Made by a program: the position numbers and the translations under genes. This document shows positions 27,275 to 35,313 of a DNA stretch of 64,000 nt, one piece after another. This DNA comes from Liberibacter brunswickensis (GTDB lineage Bacteria; Pseudomonadota; Alphaproteobacteria; Rhizobiales; Rhizobiaceae). The stretch is taken from NCBI RefSeq assembly GCF_036858155.1, contig NZ_JAAEJX010000004.1:1-64000 (forward strand). Direction: 5' to 3'. The notes beneath the pieces are model-generated. The model ran no database searches. It saw only the letters and a program-made list of their open reading frames with translations, and was not told the DNA's origin. Position 1 is the first letter of the stretch. Every line of letters begins with the position of its first letter.

Positions 27275-27880
27275 TTATTCTTGTGGTTGAAGGAGAAAAC
27301 ATCTTGGTGTGCAGGATAGAATTGATTTTTTCCCTGGAGAATAAACGCGTACTGTATTCTTTTCATTTATAAAAGTTGTTACTTGTGCATCAATGATTAC
27401 TTTGTCTTTTTCTCCCAAAACTATTAGATTAGTTAATCCAATGTTTTTCCCTGTAAGTACTATATTTTTATCTTTTTCAAGTGATAATACATCTGCTATT
27501 TGATCGCTTCCAATAATTATTTTTGTAGGGAAATCATTTAATTTTAATACAACTGATTCTCCAATTGCTACACGGATATCTTGTTCATTGTCTGTAATTT
27601 TTTTTTCGGATAGCTGCTTACTTGTTGTAACTGGTATTCGGTTTATTTGTGTTTTTTTATTTTGTGGGATATGACCTTGTGCTTGGTGAAAATGTTGCCT
27701 TTCTTTTGTTTTATGTTGTATTGGGAGTATAGGTTTTTTCCTATTTGTTATAGTGTTATCCTGTTGGTTTAGATTTGATACAGTTTTTCCCTCCTTCATT
27801 ACTCCATCTTGAGAAAAAGTTGGATAACTATAAGATATTATAAAAATAGATAAAGCTAATGAGAGTTTAGTATTTGCCAT
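27275..27880 (-). CDS. exported pilus-assembly N-domain protein (secretin N-domain-like)
   Basis: The 201-residue protein has a signal peptide (about 1-23, ending TFSQ), a basic Gln/Asn/Lys-rich linker (about 25-95), then a domain IRVAIGESVVLKLNDFPTKIIIGSDQIADVLSLEKDKNIVLTG.. that matches the N-terminal domain of CpaC-type secretins (compare RINVGLNKVIILRLPAVIQDVLVSDPNK in cpaC here). There is no secretin channel domain. The C-terminus ends with a conserved-looking Cys pair (SCTPRC). It sits on the opposite strand just before the flp genes, so an accessory periplasmic role in the Flp pilus is likely. Function is inferred from domain and context only. Confidence 0.75.
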   Translation of the reverse strand: MANTKLSLALSIFIISYSYPTFSQDGVMKEGKTVSNLNQQDNTITNRKKPILPIQHKTKERQHFHQAQGHIPQNKKTQINRIPVTTSKQLSEKKITDNEQDIRVAIGESVVLKLNDFPTKIIIGSDQIADVLSLEKDKNIVLTGKNIGLTNLIVLGEKDKVIIDAQVTTFINEKNTVRVYSPGKKSILSCTPRCFLLQPQE

Positions 27881-28573
27881 AAATTTAGCCTGTAAAATAA
27901 AATTTATAAAATAAAACGTTAATACTTAATTGCGTGCACTGTAAACTTTCTTTTTTAAATTGTAGTAAATTTACTTGATTTTTTTTGGATAATAAAATCC
28001 ATTAAGTGTCTTCTAAAATCATATCAATATGTTTTTATAATAACATTTGATGCTATTTTTACATTGATCGAACAAAAACTTTTATTATACGAAGCTATAT
28101 TTTTTGTTATCAAATTATTTTTTTAAATATTTCGCAATTACAAATTTTATAATCTAAAACTAAATGTTCCTCGTAATATTTCTTCACTATACATACATGT
28201 GTATCAAGTTTATATAAATAACTTTCAATTAATTTATCAATTATACAATGATTTTGTACTATAATATAACAGATATACCAATTGTTTTATAATAGATTAA
28301 CTCCTTTTAAACTATTTATATAGGATAATGCCTTTTCAAGTGGGGGTATTCATGATTTTCTCGTATGTAAATAGTAAAGCGAATAGGTGATCGAAATTTT
28401 TTCGTATTCGAAACTCTATTATATGTCCTTGAAAACCACGAACACCCTAGTTTTCTAGCTGACCAAAACACGAGCAACCATTAGGGTGAATATTTGAATA
28501 CTATATATTTGTCAAGAGTGTTTCTAGTATGTCTGCTAGTTTTATTAAACTTTCATGAAAGGATATAAAAACT
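27881..28573. promoter_or_regulatory. 693-bp divergent spacer upstream of the flp genes
   Basis: This AT-rich spacer must hold the promoters of the pilus N-domain gene and flp1. Its last 150 bp are less AT-rich and could fold: CACCCTA (28443-28449) pairs with TAGGGTG (28482-28488) around an inner GTTTT/AAAAC stem (28450-28454, 28465-28469). A second small hairpin TTTCG/CGAAA lies near 28400. A structured flp1 leader is possible but unproven. No gene is seen. Confidence 0.4.
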
Positions 28574-28753
28574 ATGGTAAGTTATTTTAAAACATTTCTA
28601 AAAGATAACTCAGGTGCAACTGCTATTGAATATGGATTGCTTGCATCTCTTGTTGCTTTGGCGATTATTGGTGCTGTTACCTCGCTTGGTGGAAAATTGA
28701 ACGAGGTCTTCTCTTCCATTGCTGGTAAGTTGCCTACGCCTAATAAAGCCTAA
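28574..28753 (+). CDS. flp: Flp type IVb pilin, first copy (flp1)
   Basis: Short Flp prepilin of 59 residues (MVSYFKTFLK..). It has a short leader, then the family core SGATAIEYGLLASL, in which the prepilin peptidase cleaves after Gly and exposes a Glu five residues in, next to Tyr (the Flp E-Y motif). A 20-residue hydrophobic helix and a short polar end (GKLPTPNKA) follow. ATGGTAAGT starts at 28574 with an AAAGGA about 10 bp upstream. It is the first of three tandem pilin genes and the most divergent in sequence; a terminator-like hairpin follows at 28799-28840. It is the major-pilin candidate because it lies nearest the structured leader, which is inference. Confidence 0.95.
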   Translation: MVSYFKTFLKDNSGATAIEYGLLASLVALAIIGAVTSLGGKLNEVFSSIAGKLPTPNKA

Positions 28754-29110
28754 CAATCCTCCTGCTAATGTTTAAGTAAAATAAATAATAATAATCTCAA
28801 TAGCCGCAGTAGATGCATCAAAGTATTTATTGTGGCTATTTTGATCGCTTATTTTTTTTAAAATCTTTTTTATCATTAATTATATCTGCTGATATATCGT
28901 TTGTAACTTTGTCTTAGTAATAGTTAGTTTATTCATTGTTCTGTGTTAAATATGCGCAATATGGTAATTATTAATTTAATAAAATTGCATTTATAACTTA
29001 TTTTTTAAATATTTTATAGTTTATAATATTGATATTCAGGACAGACTGTGGTTCATAGATAGAAAAAAATAATTTGTATTTTTAATTTTTTATTAAAGGT
29101 TATTATTTCT
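28754..29110. other. spacer between flp1 and flp2
   Basis: This 357-bp AT-rich gap contains the flp1 terminator-like hairpin (28799-28842). The remainder may hold a promoter for flp2, but no clear boxes are seen. Confidence 0.4.
28799..28842 (+). terminator. hairpin with T-run downstream of flp1
   Basis: A 10-bp stem, AATAGCCGCA (28799-28808) with TGTGGCTATT (28831-28840; one G-T pair), closes a 22-base loop and ends in TTTT. It is a likely terminator or attenuator that would separate flp1 output from the downstream genes. Confidence 0.65.
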
Positions 29111-29284
29111 ATGAAGATTAGTTTGATAAATAAATTTCTAAAAGATAAATCAGGTGCAACTGCTATTGAATATGGTTTGCTTGCTTCTCTTATTGCTGTT
29201 GCAATTATTGCTTCTGTTACCGCTCTGGGCACTAAATTGAAAGATGTTTTTGAATCTATTATGGCTGGGATTAAAAAAGGATAA
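29111..29284 (+). CDS. flp: Flp type IVb pilin, second copy (flp2)
   Basis: The 57-residue prepilin starts MKISLINKFLKDKSG and carries the ATAIEYGLLASL core, a hydrophobic helix, and the end MAGIKKG. An AAAGG about 12 bp upstream supports ATG 29111. An 83-bp stretch (29139-29221) is identical in DNA to the matching part of flp3 (29704-29786), so the two are recent duplicates or have been homogenised. A 16-bp hairpin follows the stop. Prepilin processing would be by the CpaA peptidase encoded downstream. Confidence 0.95.
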   Translation: MKISLINKFLKDKSGATAIEYGLLASLIAVAIIASVTALGTKLKDVFESIMAGIKKG

Positions 29285-29675
29285 GTAATTATTGTTTTAT
29301 TGAATAGCTGTGATAAAATCGATTTTTTATTGCAGCTATTATAAATTGTTTATCTGATCTTTAAAGTCATTGCTCATATTTTTTATAGTTTCATAAAACA
29401 ATCTTTAAATATGAGTTTTATGTTATATTAATTAATATTTCGATTTTATTATTGAAATATTTTTTTTATGTTTTTAAGTATCCATATGGATCTTCTTATT
29501 TATTTGTACTATTCTAGGTTATTTGCTCGCATATAAAACTAATTTGCACGTTTTTTGTTATGAATTAAGAAACTATTTGAATAATAGAATATTCTAGAAA
29601 AGGTATATTTTATACGCTATAGCGTATTAATATTTTTATTTAGTAATCTATATTTAAATTAGGAAGTTATTTTTT
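29285..29675. other. spacer between flp2 and flp3
   Basis: This 391-bp AT-rich gap contains the flp2 hairpin at 29303-29340. Nothing else is recognised; AGGA about 9 bp before 29676 is the ribosome site of flp3. Confidence 0.4.
29303..29340 (+). terminator. long hairpin downstream of flp2
   Basis: A nearly perfect 16-bp stem (29303-29318 with 29325-29340, two G-T pairs) closes a 6-base loop. Its base, AATAGC/GCTATT, is the same as that of the hairpin after flp1. No T-run follows directly, so it may be an mRNA-stabilising or processing structure, or a weak terminator. Confidence 0.6.
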
Positions 29676-30008
29676 ATGACAATGAATATTATTAAAAATT
29701 TTTTAAAAGATAAATCAGGTGCAACTGCTATTGAATATGGTTTGCTTGCTTCTCTTATTGCTGTTGCAATTATTGCTTCTGTTACCACTATGGGTACTAA
29801 ATTATCAGATACTTTTAATAATATATCTAATGGGTTAGGGAAAAAGCAGGAAAAGATTAATTCTACACCAAATAGCAATAGCACTCCTAAAGCAGAAGTG
29901 CTTAATAAATCTAATAATTCCTCAAATAATAAATCTGATAAAAAGAATCCCCCCCCAAAGAATAAATATGATAAAAAGAATCCCCTAAATAAAAACAATA
30001 AGAATTAA
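29676..30008 (+). CDS. flp: Flp type IVb pilin with extended Asn/Lys/Pro-rich tail (flp3)
   Basis: The 110-residue product is about twice the usual Flp length. Residues 1-50 are a normal prepilin (IKNFLKDKSGATAIEYGLLASL then a hydrophobic helix). Residues 55-110 are a hydrophilic tail of Asn, Lys, Ser and Pro with an 11-residue repeat (DKKNPPPKNKY then DKKNPLNKNNK). At DNA level the repeat is GATAAAAAGAATCCCC at 29937-29952 and 29970-29985, and the first copy runs into a C8 tract (29949-29956). The tail would extend from the pilus surface if assembled. A change in the C8 tract would alter only the last ~20 residues. ATG 29676 has AGGA upstream; a second ATG is two codons later. Confidence 0.9.
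   Translation: MTMNIIKNFLKDKSGATAIEYGLLASLIAVAIIASVTTMGTKLSDTFNNISNGLGKKQEKINSTPNSNSTPKAEVLNKSNNSSNNKSDKKNPPPKNKYDKKNPLNKNNKN
29937..29985 (+). repeat. 33-bp-spaced direct repeat with C8 tract in flp3
   Basis: Two identical 16-bp copies lie 33 bp apart, in frame, within the tail of the third pilin. The run of eight C residues at 29949-29956 stands out in this AT-rich region and is a candidate for slippage. Confidence 0.85.
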
Positions 30009-30359
30009 AATTATTTGAAAAGAAACTAATAATAAATTACTGTAGTATATTTTACATTGTTGAAATATTTATAGGCTGAACAAGAATCTAATATGCATTT
30101 ATGTATGAAAAATTTTGTTGATTTTTTAATATAATACTATGATATTCGATACATGAATAAAGAAACGTTTAACCAATTTGGTTTTATTAATAAAAGATAT
30201 TTTTTAATTATATATAATTAATAATTTTTATTGGTTTTATTTTATGGTGTTTGTATGAGTGCTAGTTAATACTGTTTTTAAATTAATAGCATATAGTTAT
30301 TATCAATTTTGTCTTATGAGTAATTATGTATTACAATGCACAATATATGAGAGAGTAAA
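30009..30359. other. spacer between flp3 and cpaA
   Basis: This 351-bp, very AT-rich gap shows no gene or strong hairpin. Unlike flp1 and flp2, flp3 is not followed by an AATAGC/GCTATT hairpin. A promoter for the cpa operon may be here. Confidence 0.4.
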
Positions 30360-30875
30360 ATGATTTTTTCTGCTATTCTTCTTATTCCTGTTTTTTGTCT
30401 AGTCTTTGCAGCAATGACCGATCTTTTTTATATGGTTATACCTAATAGAGTTTCGATTATTATGCTTGGTTCTTTTTTATTAATATCTTGTCTTTTGGGA
30501 TTGGATTATGGATTAATATTATCGCATTTATTGGTTGGTTTGTTAGTTTTCGCTGTTTGTTTTGTTTGTTTTATATTTAATATTATGGGTGGGGGAGACG
30601 TAAAGTTATTGACTGCGACATCTGTGTGGTTTGGTTGGGCATCTTCTTTAGTAATCTTTTTATGTTTTGTCTCTGTTTGTGGAGGAATATTGTCTTTGTT
30701 GATTTTGGTAATAAGGTTGATTACTCGTTATACTCCTTTATTTGATATGTTCATTCCAAAAACTTTCCTTATGAAAAACAAAATACCCTATGGAATTGCT
30801 ATATCCATAGGTGGATTAATTAGTTATCCAGATTCATATTTTTTTAAAGTTGCTTTGTTAGGGTTGTCCCAATAG
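30360..30875 (+). CDS. cpaA: prepilin peptidase CpaA/TadV
   Basis: CpaA is an inner membrane aspartyl protease that cleaves Flp prepilins. The 171-residue protein has about six membrane segments and both catalytic aspartates: Asp21 in AAMTDLFYMVIPN and Asp80 in MGGGDVKLL. It lacks the N-terminal methylase domain of PilD, as usual for the Tad type. GAGAG sits about 6 bp before the ATG. It heads the assembly genes and lies 123 bp before cpaB. Confidence 0.95.
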   Translation: MIFSAILLIPVFCLVFAAMTDLFYMVIPNRVSIIMLGSFLLISCLLGLDYGLILSHLLVGLLVFAVCFVCFIFNIMGGGDVKLLTATSVWFGWASSLVIFLCFVSVCGGILSLLILVIRLITRYTPLFDMFIPKTFLMKNKIPYGIAISIGGLISYPDSYFFKVALLGLSQ

Positions 30876-30998
30876 TTTTATTTTATTAACTCTTTTCGTC
30901 TATGTTATTTTTAATATGATTTTTATGTTATTAAAATAATCGTTCTTAATTAATTATATTTATTGTTTTTATTTTTTTTATTGTTTTATAGGCGAAAA

Positions 30999-31790
30999 AT
31001 GAAATTCACTCGAATTACTGGCATTATAGTATCGGCTGTTTTTGCTCTTGTGGCTGGTATTGTAGCAATGCGTTTTATATCTCCTCATCATGTTCAGAAA
31101 GATGAAATTATATCTCAATCTCAGGTAAAGTTTGTTAATATTTTGAGGGCTAGATCTGATATAAATGTGGGATCGGTGATTAATTCTTATCATTTAGAAT
31201 GGGTTGCTCTCCCAGAAGAAAATGTATTTGATGGTTTTATTGATGATGTTAATAGCCCTAATGCTATAGAAGAATTAAGTGGTAAAGTGGTGGTGAGTCG
31301 TATTTTTAAAGGAGATCCGATTCGTCTCGAAAAATTGCAGGGACACGGTAATGGAGGTATTTCTTCCATGCTCCCAAAAGGTAAGCGTGCAGTTTCATTG
31401 GAAATTACTCCGTCTAGTGCAGCTGGAGGAATGATTAAGCCTGGTGATCATGTAGATGTTATATCTATTCGTTCTTTCAATGAAAAGTCAATAAAGTCTG
31501 AAGTAGTTCTTAGGAATGTGATTGTTATCGCAATAGATCAAACCTTACATGGGGATGATGATCAACCGGGGTTGATTGGGAATATCGCTACTTTGGAGCT
31601 GACTCCTGCTCAGACAAATATTCTATTTACAGCTCAACAATTATCAACGAAGGTTTCACTAGTCCTGCGATCTATAGGAGATTTAAACGACGAAGATAAT
31701 CTTGATAATACTAGCAGTGATAGATCAGATGCTATAATTATCAAATCAGGCGTCGTTTCCAATAAGAATGTTGAAGGTATGCCACAATGA
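30999..31790 (+). CDS. cpaB: Flp pilus assembly protein CpaB/RcpC
   Basis: CpaB is a periplasmic protein of the Flp pilus machine, thought to work with the secretin. The 263-residue product from ATG 30999 (AGGCG about 4 bp upstream; a longer frame from 30963 is less likely) has an N-terminal membrane segment (ITGIIVSAVFALVAGIVA), a SAF-type domain (ILRARSDINVGSVI..WVALPEENV) and the conserved KRAVSLEITPSSAAGGMIKPGDHVDVI block. The stop overlaps the start of cpaC by 4 bp (ATGA), so the two are translationally coupled. Confidence 0.94.
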   Translation: MKFTRITGIIVSAVFALVAGIVAMRFISPHHVQKDEIISQSQVKFVNILRARSDINVGSVINSYHLEWVALPEENVFDGFIDDVNSPNAIEELSGKVVVSRIFKGDPIRLEKLQGHGNGGISSMLPKGKRAVSLEITPSSAAGGMIKPGDHVDVISIRSFNEKSIKSEVVLRNVIVIAIDQTLHGDDDQPGLIGNIATLELTPAQTNILFTAQQLSTKVSLVLRSIGDLNDEDNLDNTSSDRSDAIIIKSGVVSNKNVEGMPQ

Positions 31791-33202
31791 GATATTTTCA
31801 ATTTGCTTTTTTTGCAATTAATTTTTTCCTATTATTTTTTAATAATTCATTTGCTACATCACAATTAACTAAAGATAGAAAAGCGTCTATAATTGATATC
31901 AGTGATGCTGATATAGGTAAGAATAAAAGAATCAATGTTGGTTTAAATAAGGTAATTATCCTACGATTACCAGCTGTTATACAGGACGTTTTAGTTTCGG
32001 ATCCAAATAAAACAGATGTTGTTATGCATTCTTCAAATACTATATATCTTTTTGGTAAAGATACAGGTCAGGCGAATGTCATTTTATTTGGACATGATAA
32101 TAAGCAAGTTTTGAATCTAGACGTTTCAGTTGCACGAGACGTTTCATATCTTGAGTCTACTTTAAAGCGTTTTATACCTGATTCGAAAATCAATGTTGAA
32201 ATGATGTCTGATACTGTTGTATTACACGGGATTGTTCGTACTATTCAGGATTCCCAAAGAGCTGTTGAGCTTTCTGATATATTCCTTTCAAAAAGTGGTA
32301 GTATTAATCATAATTATAATGGTGCCAGTAATAGTTCTAAAAAAGTAGTCAATCTATTAAACATTTCGGGGGAGGATCAAGTAACCCTTAAAGTAACAAT
32401 TGCTGAAGTAAGGAGAGATATACTAAAACAAATAGGATTTCGACACAATATTATGTCTCCTGCTAGTAAAACTAGCTCCTCATTTAGTGGTAGTTTGGGT
32501 GATGGTGGAATTGGCTCTTTCGCTGTTAAGAGTGTTCTTGACCGATTTTCCTTTGAGAGTTTTTTGAGTTCTTTGGAGCGAGCAACTGCTATTCGTACTT
32601 TAGCTGAGCCAACTCTTACAGCTATTTCAGGTCAAAGTGCTAGTTTTAGATCTGGTGGAGAGCGTTTGTACAATACTGTGAATCCCCAGGGTGTTTCTAA
32701 TATGACTTCGCATGATTATGGTGTTGTTTTGAATTTTACTCCAACTGTTCTATCTCCAGGTCGTATTGCATTACGTATTCAGACAGAGGTTTCTGAGCCA
32801 GTATTGAGTGTTGGTTCAGGTGATGCTCCGGAGTTTCGTGTACGTAAAGCTGATACTACTGTTGAATTGCCCTCTGGAGGCACAATAGTTTTAGCAGGAT
32901 TATTGAAAGATGACATACAACAGATGAAGTCAGGTATTCCATTATTGTCTAGAATACCTATTTTAGGAGCTTTATTCAGGCAGAATAATTTTTCTAGGGA
33001 AGAAGCAGAAATCTTTATTGCAGCTACTCCATATCTTGTTCAGCCTGTTCCAATTAATGATTTAAGTCGTCCTGATGATAATTATGATGTTGAAGATGAT
33101 ACCAAGTCGTTTTTCTTTAATCGAGTTAATAAGATTTATGGAACTAAGGAAGAAATTGAAAAGCAGAATTACAAAGGTGCGGTTGGTTTTATTTATAAAT
33201 GA
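31787..33202 (+). CDS. cpaC: Flp pilus secretin CpaC/RcpA
   Basis: CpaC forms the outer membrane channel for the pilus. The 471-residue protein has a signal peptide (about 1-23), an N-terminal pilus domain (INVGLNKVIILRLPAVIQDVLVSDP), a BON-like domain (NVEMMSDTVVLHGIVRTIQD), and the secretin core with VVLNFTPTVLSPGRIALRIQTEVSE and VELPSGGTIVLAGLLKDD, ending SREEAEIFIAATPYLVQP. All expected blocks are present and the length is normal. It overlaps cpaB by 4 bp and precedes cpaD by 10 bp, so it belongs to a tight operon. Confidence 0.96.
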   Translation: MRYFQFAFFAINFFLLFFNNSFATSQLTKDRKASIIDISDADIGKNKRINVGLNKVIILRLPAVIQDVLVSDPNKTDVVMHSSNTIYLFGKDTGQANVILFGHDNKQVLNLDVSVARDVSYLESTLKRFIPDSKINVEMMSDTVVLHGIVRTIQDSQRAVELSDIFLSKSGSINHNYNGASNSSKKVVNLLNISGEDQVTLKVTIAEVRRDILKQIGFRHNIMSPASKTSSSFSGSLGDGGIGSFAVKSVLDRFSFESFLSSLERATAIRTLAEPTLTAISGQSASFRSGGERLYNTVNPQGVSNMTSHDYGVVLNFTPTVLSPGRIALRIQTEVSEPVLSVGSGDAPEFRVRKADTTVELPSGGTIVLAGLLKDDIQQMKSGIPLLSRIPILGALFRQNNFSREEAEIFIAATPYLVQPVPINDLSRPDDNYDVEDDTKSFFFNRVNKIYGTKEEIEKQNYKGAVGFIYK

Positions 33203-33212
33203 TGGGGGATAT

Positions 33213-33920
33213 ATGATAAAATATTTATTCGCGAGTATTAATTTTAAAATATCAATTGTCATCCAGAAGTCATTTGTTTTTTTGCGTTTAATGTTTTTAC
33301 AAGCATTTTTTTTCTTACTATTTTATGTAGCTAATTCGGCTGCTTATTATTCTTCCGTAGAATCAAGCGATTACCGTAATAGACATCCAATTTTAATGAG
33401 AAAAGTTGAAAAAAACATAGACATACCATTACTAGCTGGTAGGGGATCAATAAAAACTCTTGAGAGTAATACGATAAATGGGTTCTTAGATCAATATAAA
33501 AAGGATAATGCTAGCGTCCTTTTCTTAATGATTCCAAGTGCTACTGTTTCTTCTTCTTCTATAAAAAAAGCGGTAAAAGACATACGTAAAATTATCAGAT
33601 CTAGAGGAATTCCATCTTCTTTTATCTCTGAAAGGTTGTACGACGCTAATTATGGATTAGATATTGATACTATTAGGTTAGCTTACTTTGCGATTAAGCC
33701 TGTTGTTGGTAGTAAGTGTGGTTTTTGGCCAGAAGACATTTTAGGAGGTGCTACACCAAATCGTAATTGGAGTAATTATGGATGTGCATATCAAAATAAT
33801 TTAGCAGCACAGGTAGTTAATCCTTTGGATTTATTTTATCCACGTGCGATGACTCCTCCAGATGCAAATAAGCGCGATAAATCTATTAGTGATTATCGTC
33901 AATCTAGTTCTGATGATTAA
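33213..33920 (+). CDS. cpaD: Flp pilus assembly protein CpaD
   Basis: CpaD supports outer membrane assembly of the CpaC secretin. From ATG 33213 (GGGGGA about 4 bp upstream) the product is 235 residues. The family signature is clear: DYRNRHPI near the mature N-terminus, and GFWPEDILGGATPNRNWSNYGCAYQNNLAAQVVNPLDL toward the C-terminus (only the short blocks CGFWPEDI, YGCAYQNNLAAQV and NPLDLFYPR are needed for the call). CpaD is normally a lipoprotein, but the signal region here (FFLLFYVANSAAYYSS) has no lipobox Cys, so it is probably a soluble periplasmic protein or keeps an uncleaved anchor. The frame is open upstream to 33075 inside cpaC, but that start is not likely. Confidence 0.93.
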   Translation: MIKYLFASINFKISIVIQKSFVFLRLMFLQAFFFLLFYVANSAAYYSSVESSDYRNRHPILMRKVEKNIDIPLLAGRGSIKTLESNTINGFLDQYKKDNASVLFLMIPSATVSSSSIKKAVKDIRKIIRSRGIPSSFISERLYDANYGLDIDTIRLAYFAIKPVVGSKCGFWPEDILGGATPNRNWSNYGCAYQNNLAAQVVNPLDLFYPRAMTPPDANKRDKSISDYRQSSSDD

Positions 33921-34018
33921 AAAAGTAATGATGGTTTTAGTAATTAAAAAATAAATTAAGATTAAATGTAAATTATAATAGGTAGTATAAGGTTTTTAGT
34001 AAAGGGGGAATATGTTAT

Positions 34019-35290
34019 ATGAATGTTGATTATAATGTAAATAATCCAGGTTCCCGTCAAGAAAGCAAGGATGCTTTATCAGAAACATTTACTTTGCCAC
34101 GTATGTCTGTTCACGCTTTTTGTATTACTGATACCCTTTATTCTGTAATAGAAAGATCTAAAATTGATCGTAGGATGACTTATGTTGACATGCGAATTAC
34201 TAAAGGGTCAATTGCAGAAGCAGTAAATTTGTTTTCTAATACACCCACTCCTAATCTTATTATTGTTCAAACTAAAATAGATTCTAGGGAGATAATGTCT
34301 GCATTAGAGCCTTTGGCTGATGTTTGTGACTCTAGTACGAAGGTTATCGTGGTAGGGGATACTAATGATGTAATACTTTATCGGGATTTAATTGCTAATG
34401 GCGTATCTGAATATTTAATTGAACCTTTGTCTGTTTCTGACATTATTAAATCTATTAATTGCATATCTACTGTTAAAGAAAAAGAATCTTCTTCTGGTTG
34501 TTCTATATCTTTTATAGGGTCTAGGGGAGGAGTTGGTTCTTCAACTATGGCACATAATTGTGCTTTTAACATTGCTTCTGTTTTTTCAATGGGAACTATT
34601 TTAGCAGATCTAGATCTTTCATATGGAACTGTTAATATTAATTTTGATCAAGATCCAATACATGGTATTGTAAATGCTATTTATCCTCAGGGTAAAATTG
34701 ACGAGGAATTTCTTAGTAAAATTCTTGTTTGTTATGTGGAGAATCTTTCAATTTTAACTGCTCCTACTACTTTGAATCGTACTTATGATTTTGATGAAAA
34801 AACTATTATTCAAGTAATTAATTTATTAAAAAAGATATCTCCATTTACGATTCTTGATGTTCCTCATATTTGGAATGATTGGACACGTGGAATTCTTTCC
34901 TCAAGTGATAAAGTCGTAATTACTGCTTCTCTTGATCTTGTTAGTTTACGTAATTCTAAGAATTTAATTGATGTTTTAAAAAAAATAAGACCAAATAATA
35001 AACCTCTCTATCTTATTCTTAACCAAGTAAAGACTCCTAAGAAGCCTGAAATTTCTATTAGTGATTTTTGTTCGCCATTGGGTATAGATCCTTCTGCTGT
35101 CATTCCTTTTGATGGTTATATTTTTGGTATGTCAGCAAATTCAGGTAAAATGATACATGAAATAGATCAGAAATCTTCTGTTTCGGATTTGTTGGTAGAT
35201 TTCTCGCGAATTCTTATTGATCGTGTAACTATGTCTAAACCTAAAAATGTTATATACGAGAAGATAAAAAATATTTTTAATATGAAGTAA
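34019..35290 (+). CDS. cpaE: Flp pilus localisation ATPase-like protein CpaE/TadZ
   Basis: CpaE is a MinD/ParA-family protein that places the pilus machine at the pole. The 423-residue product has a receiver-like N-terminal domain (about 40-150, DVCDSSTKVIVVGDTNDV and EYLIEPLSVSDI) and a MinD-like domain with the deviant Walker A GSRGGVGSST (from residue 167), a switch block ADLDLSYGT, and a Walker-B-like TILDVPH. The ATG at 34019 has GGGGGA about 12 bp upstream. It lies 98 bp after cpaD in the same direction and 23 bp before cpaF. Confidence 0.94.
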   Translation: MNVDYNVNNPGSRQESKDALSETFTLPRMSVHAFCITDTLYSVIERSKIDRRMTYVDMRITKGSIAEAVNLFSNTPTPNLIIVQTKIDSREIMSALEPLADVCDSSTKVIVVGDTNDVILYRDLIANGVSEYLIEPLSVSDIIKSINCISTVKEKESSSGCSISFIGSRGGVGSSTMAHNCAFNIASVFSMGTILADLDLSYGTVNINFDQDPIHGIVNAIYPQGKIDEEFLSKILVCYVENLSILTAPTTLNRTYDFDEKTIIQVINLLKKISPFTILDVPHIWNDWTRGILSSSDKVVITASLDLVSLRNSKNLIDVLKKIRPNNKPLYLILNQVKTPKKPEISISDFCSPLGIDPSAVIPFDGYIFGMSANSGKMIHEIDQKSSVSDLLVDFSRILIDRVTMSKPKNVIYEKIKNIFNMK

Positions 35291-35313
35291 GCCGATGCTT
35301 ATAGGAGACATAT

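Noticed and set aside
29937..29985. Start of a CRISPR-like repeat
   Set aside because: Only two copies, in frame within a coding gene; no spacer pattern and no cas genes.
29654..29998. A 114-codon minus-strand frame opposite flp3
   Set aside because: It is the complement of a low-complexity AT-rich pilin gene; its Phe/Leu-rich content mirrors the Asn/Lys tail and there is no ribosome site.
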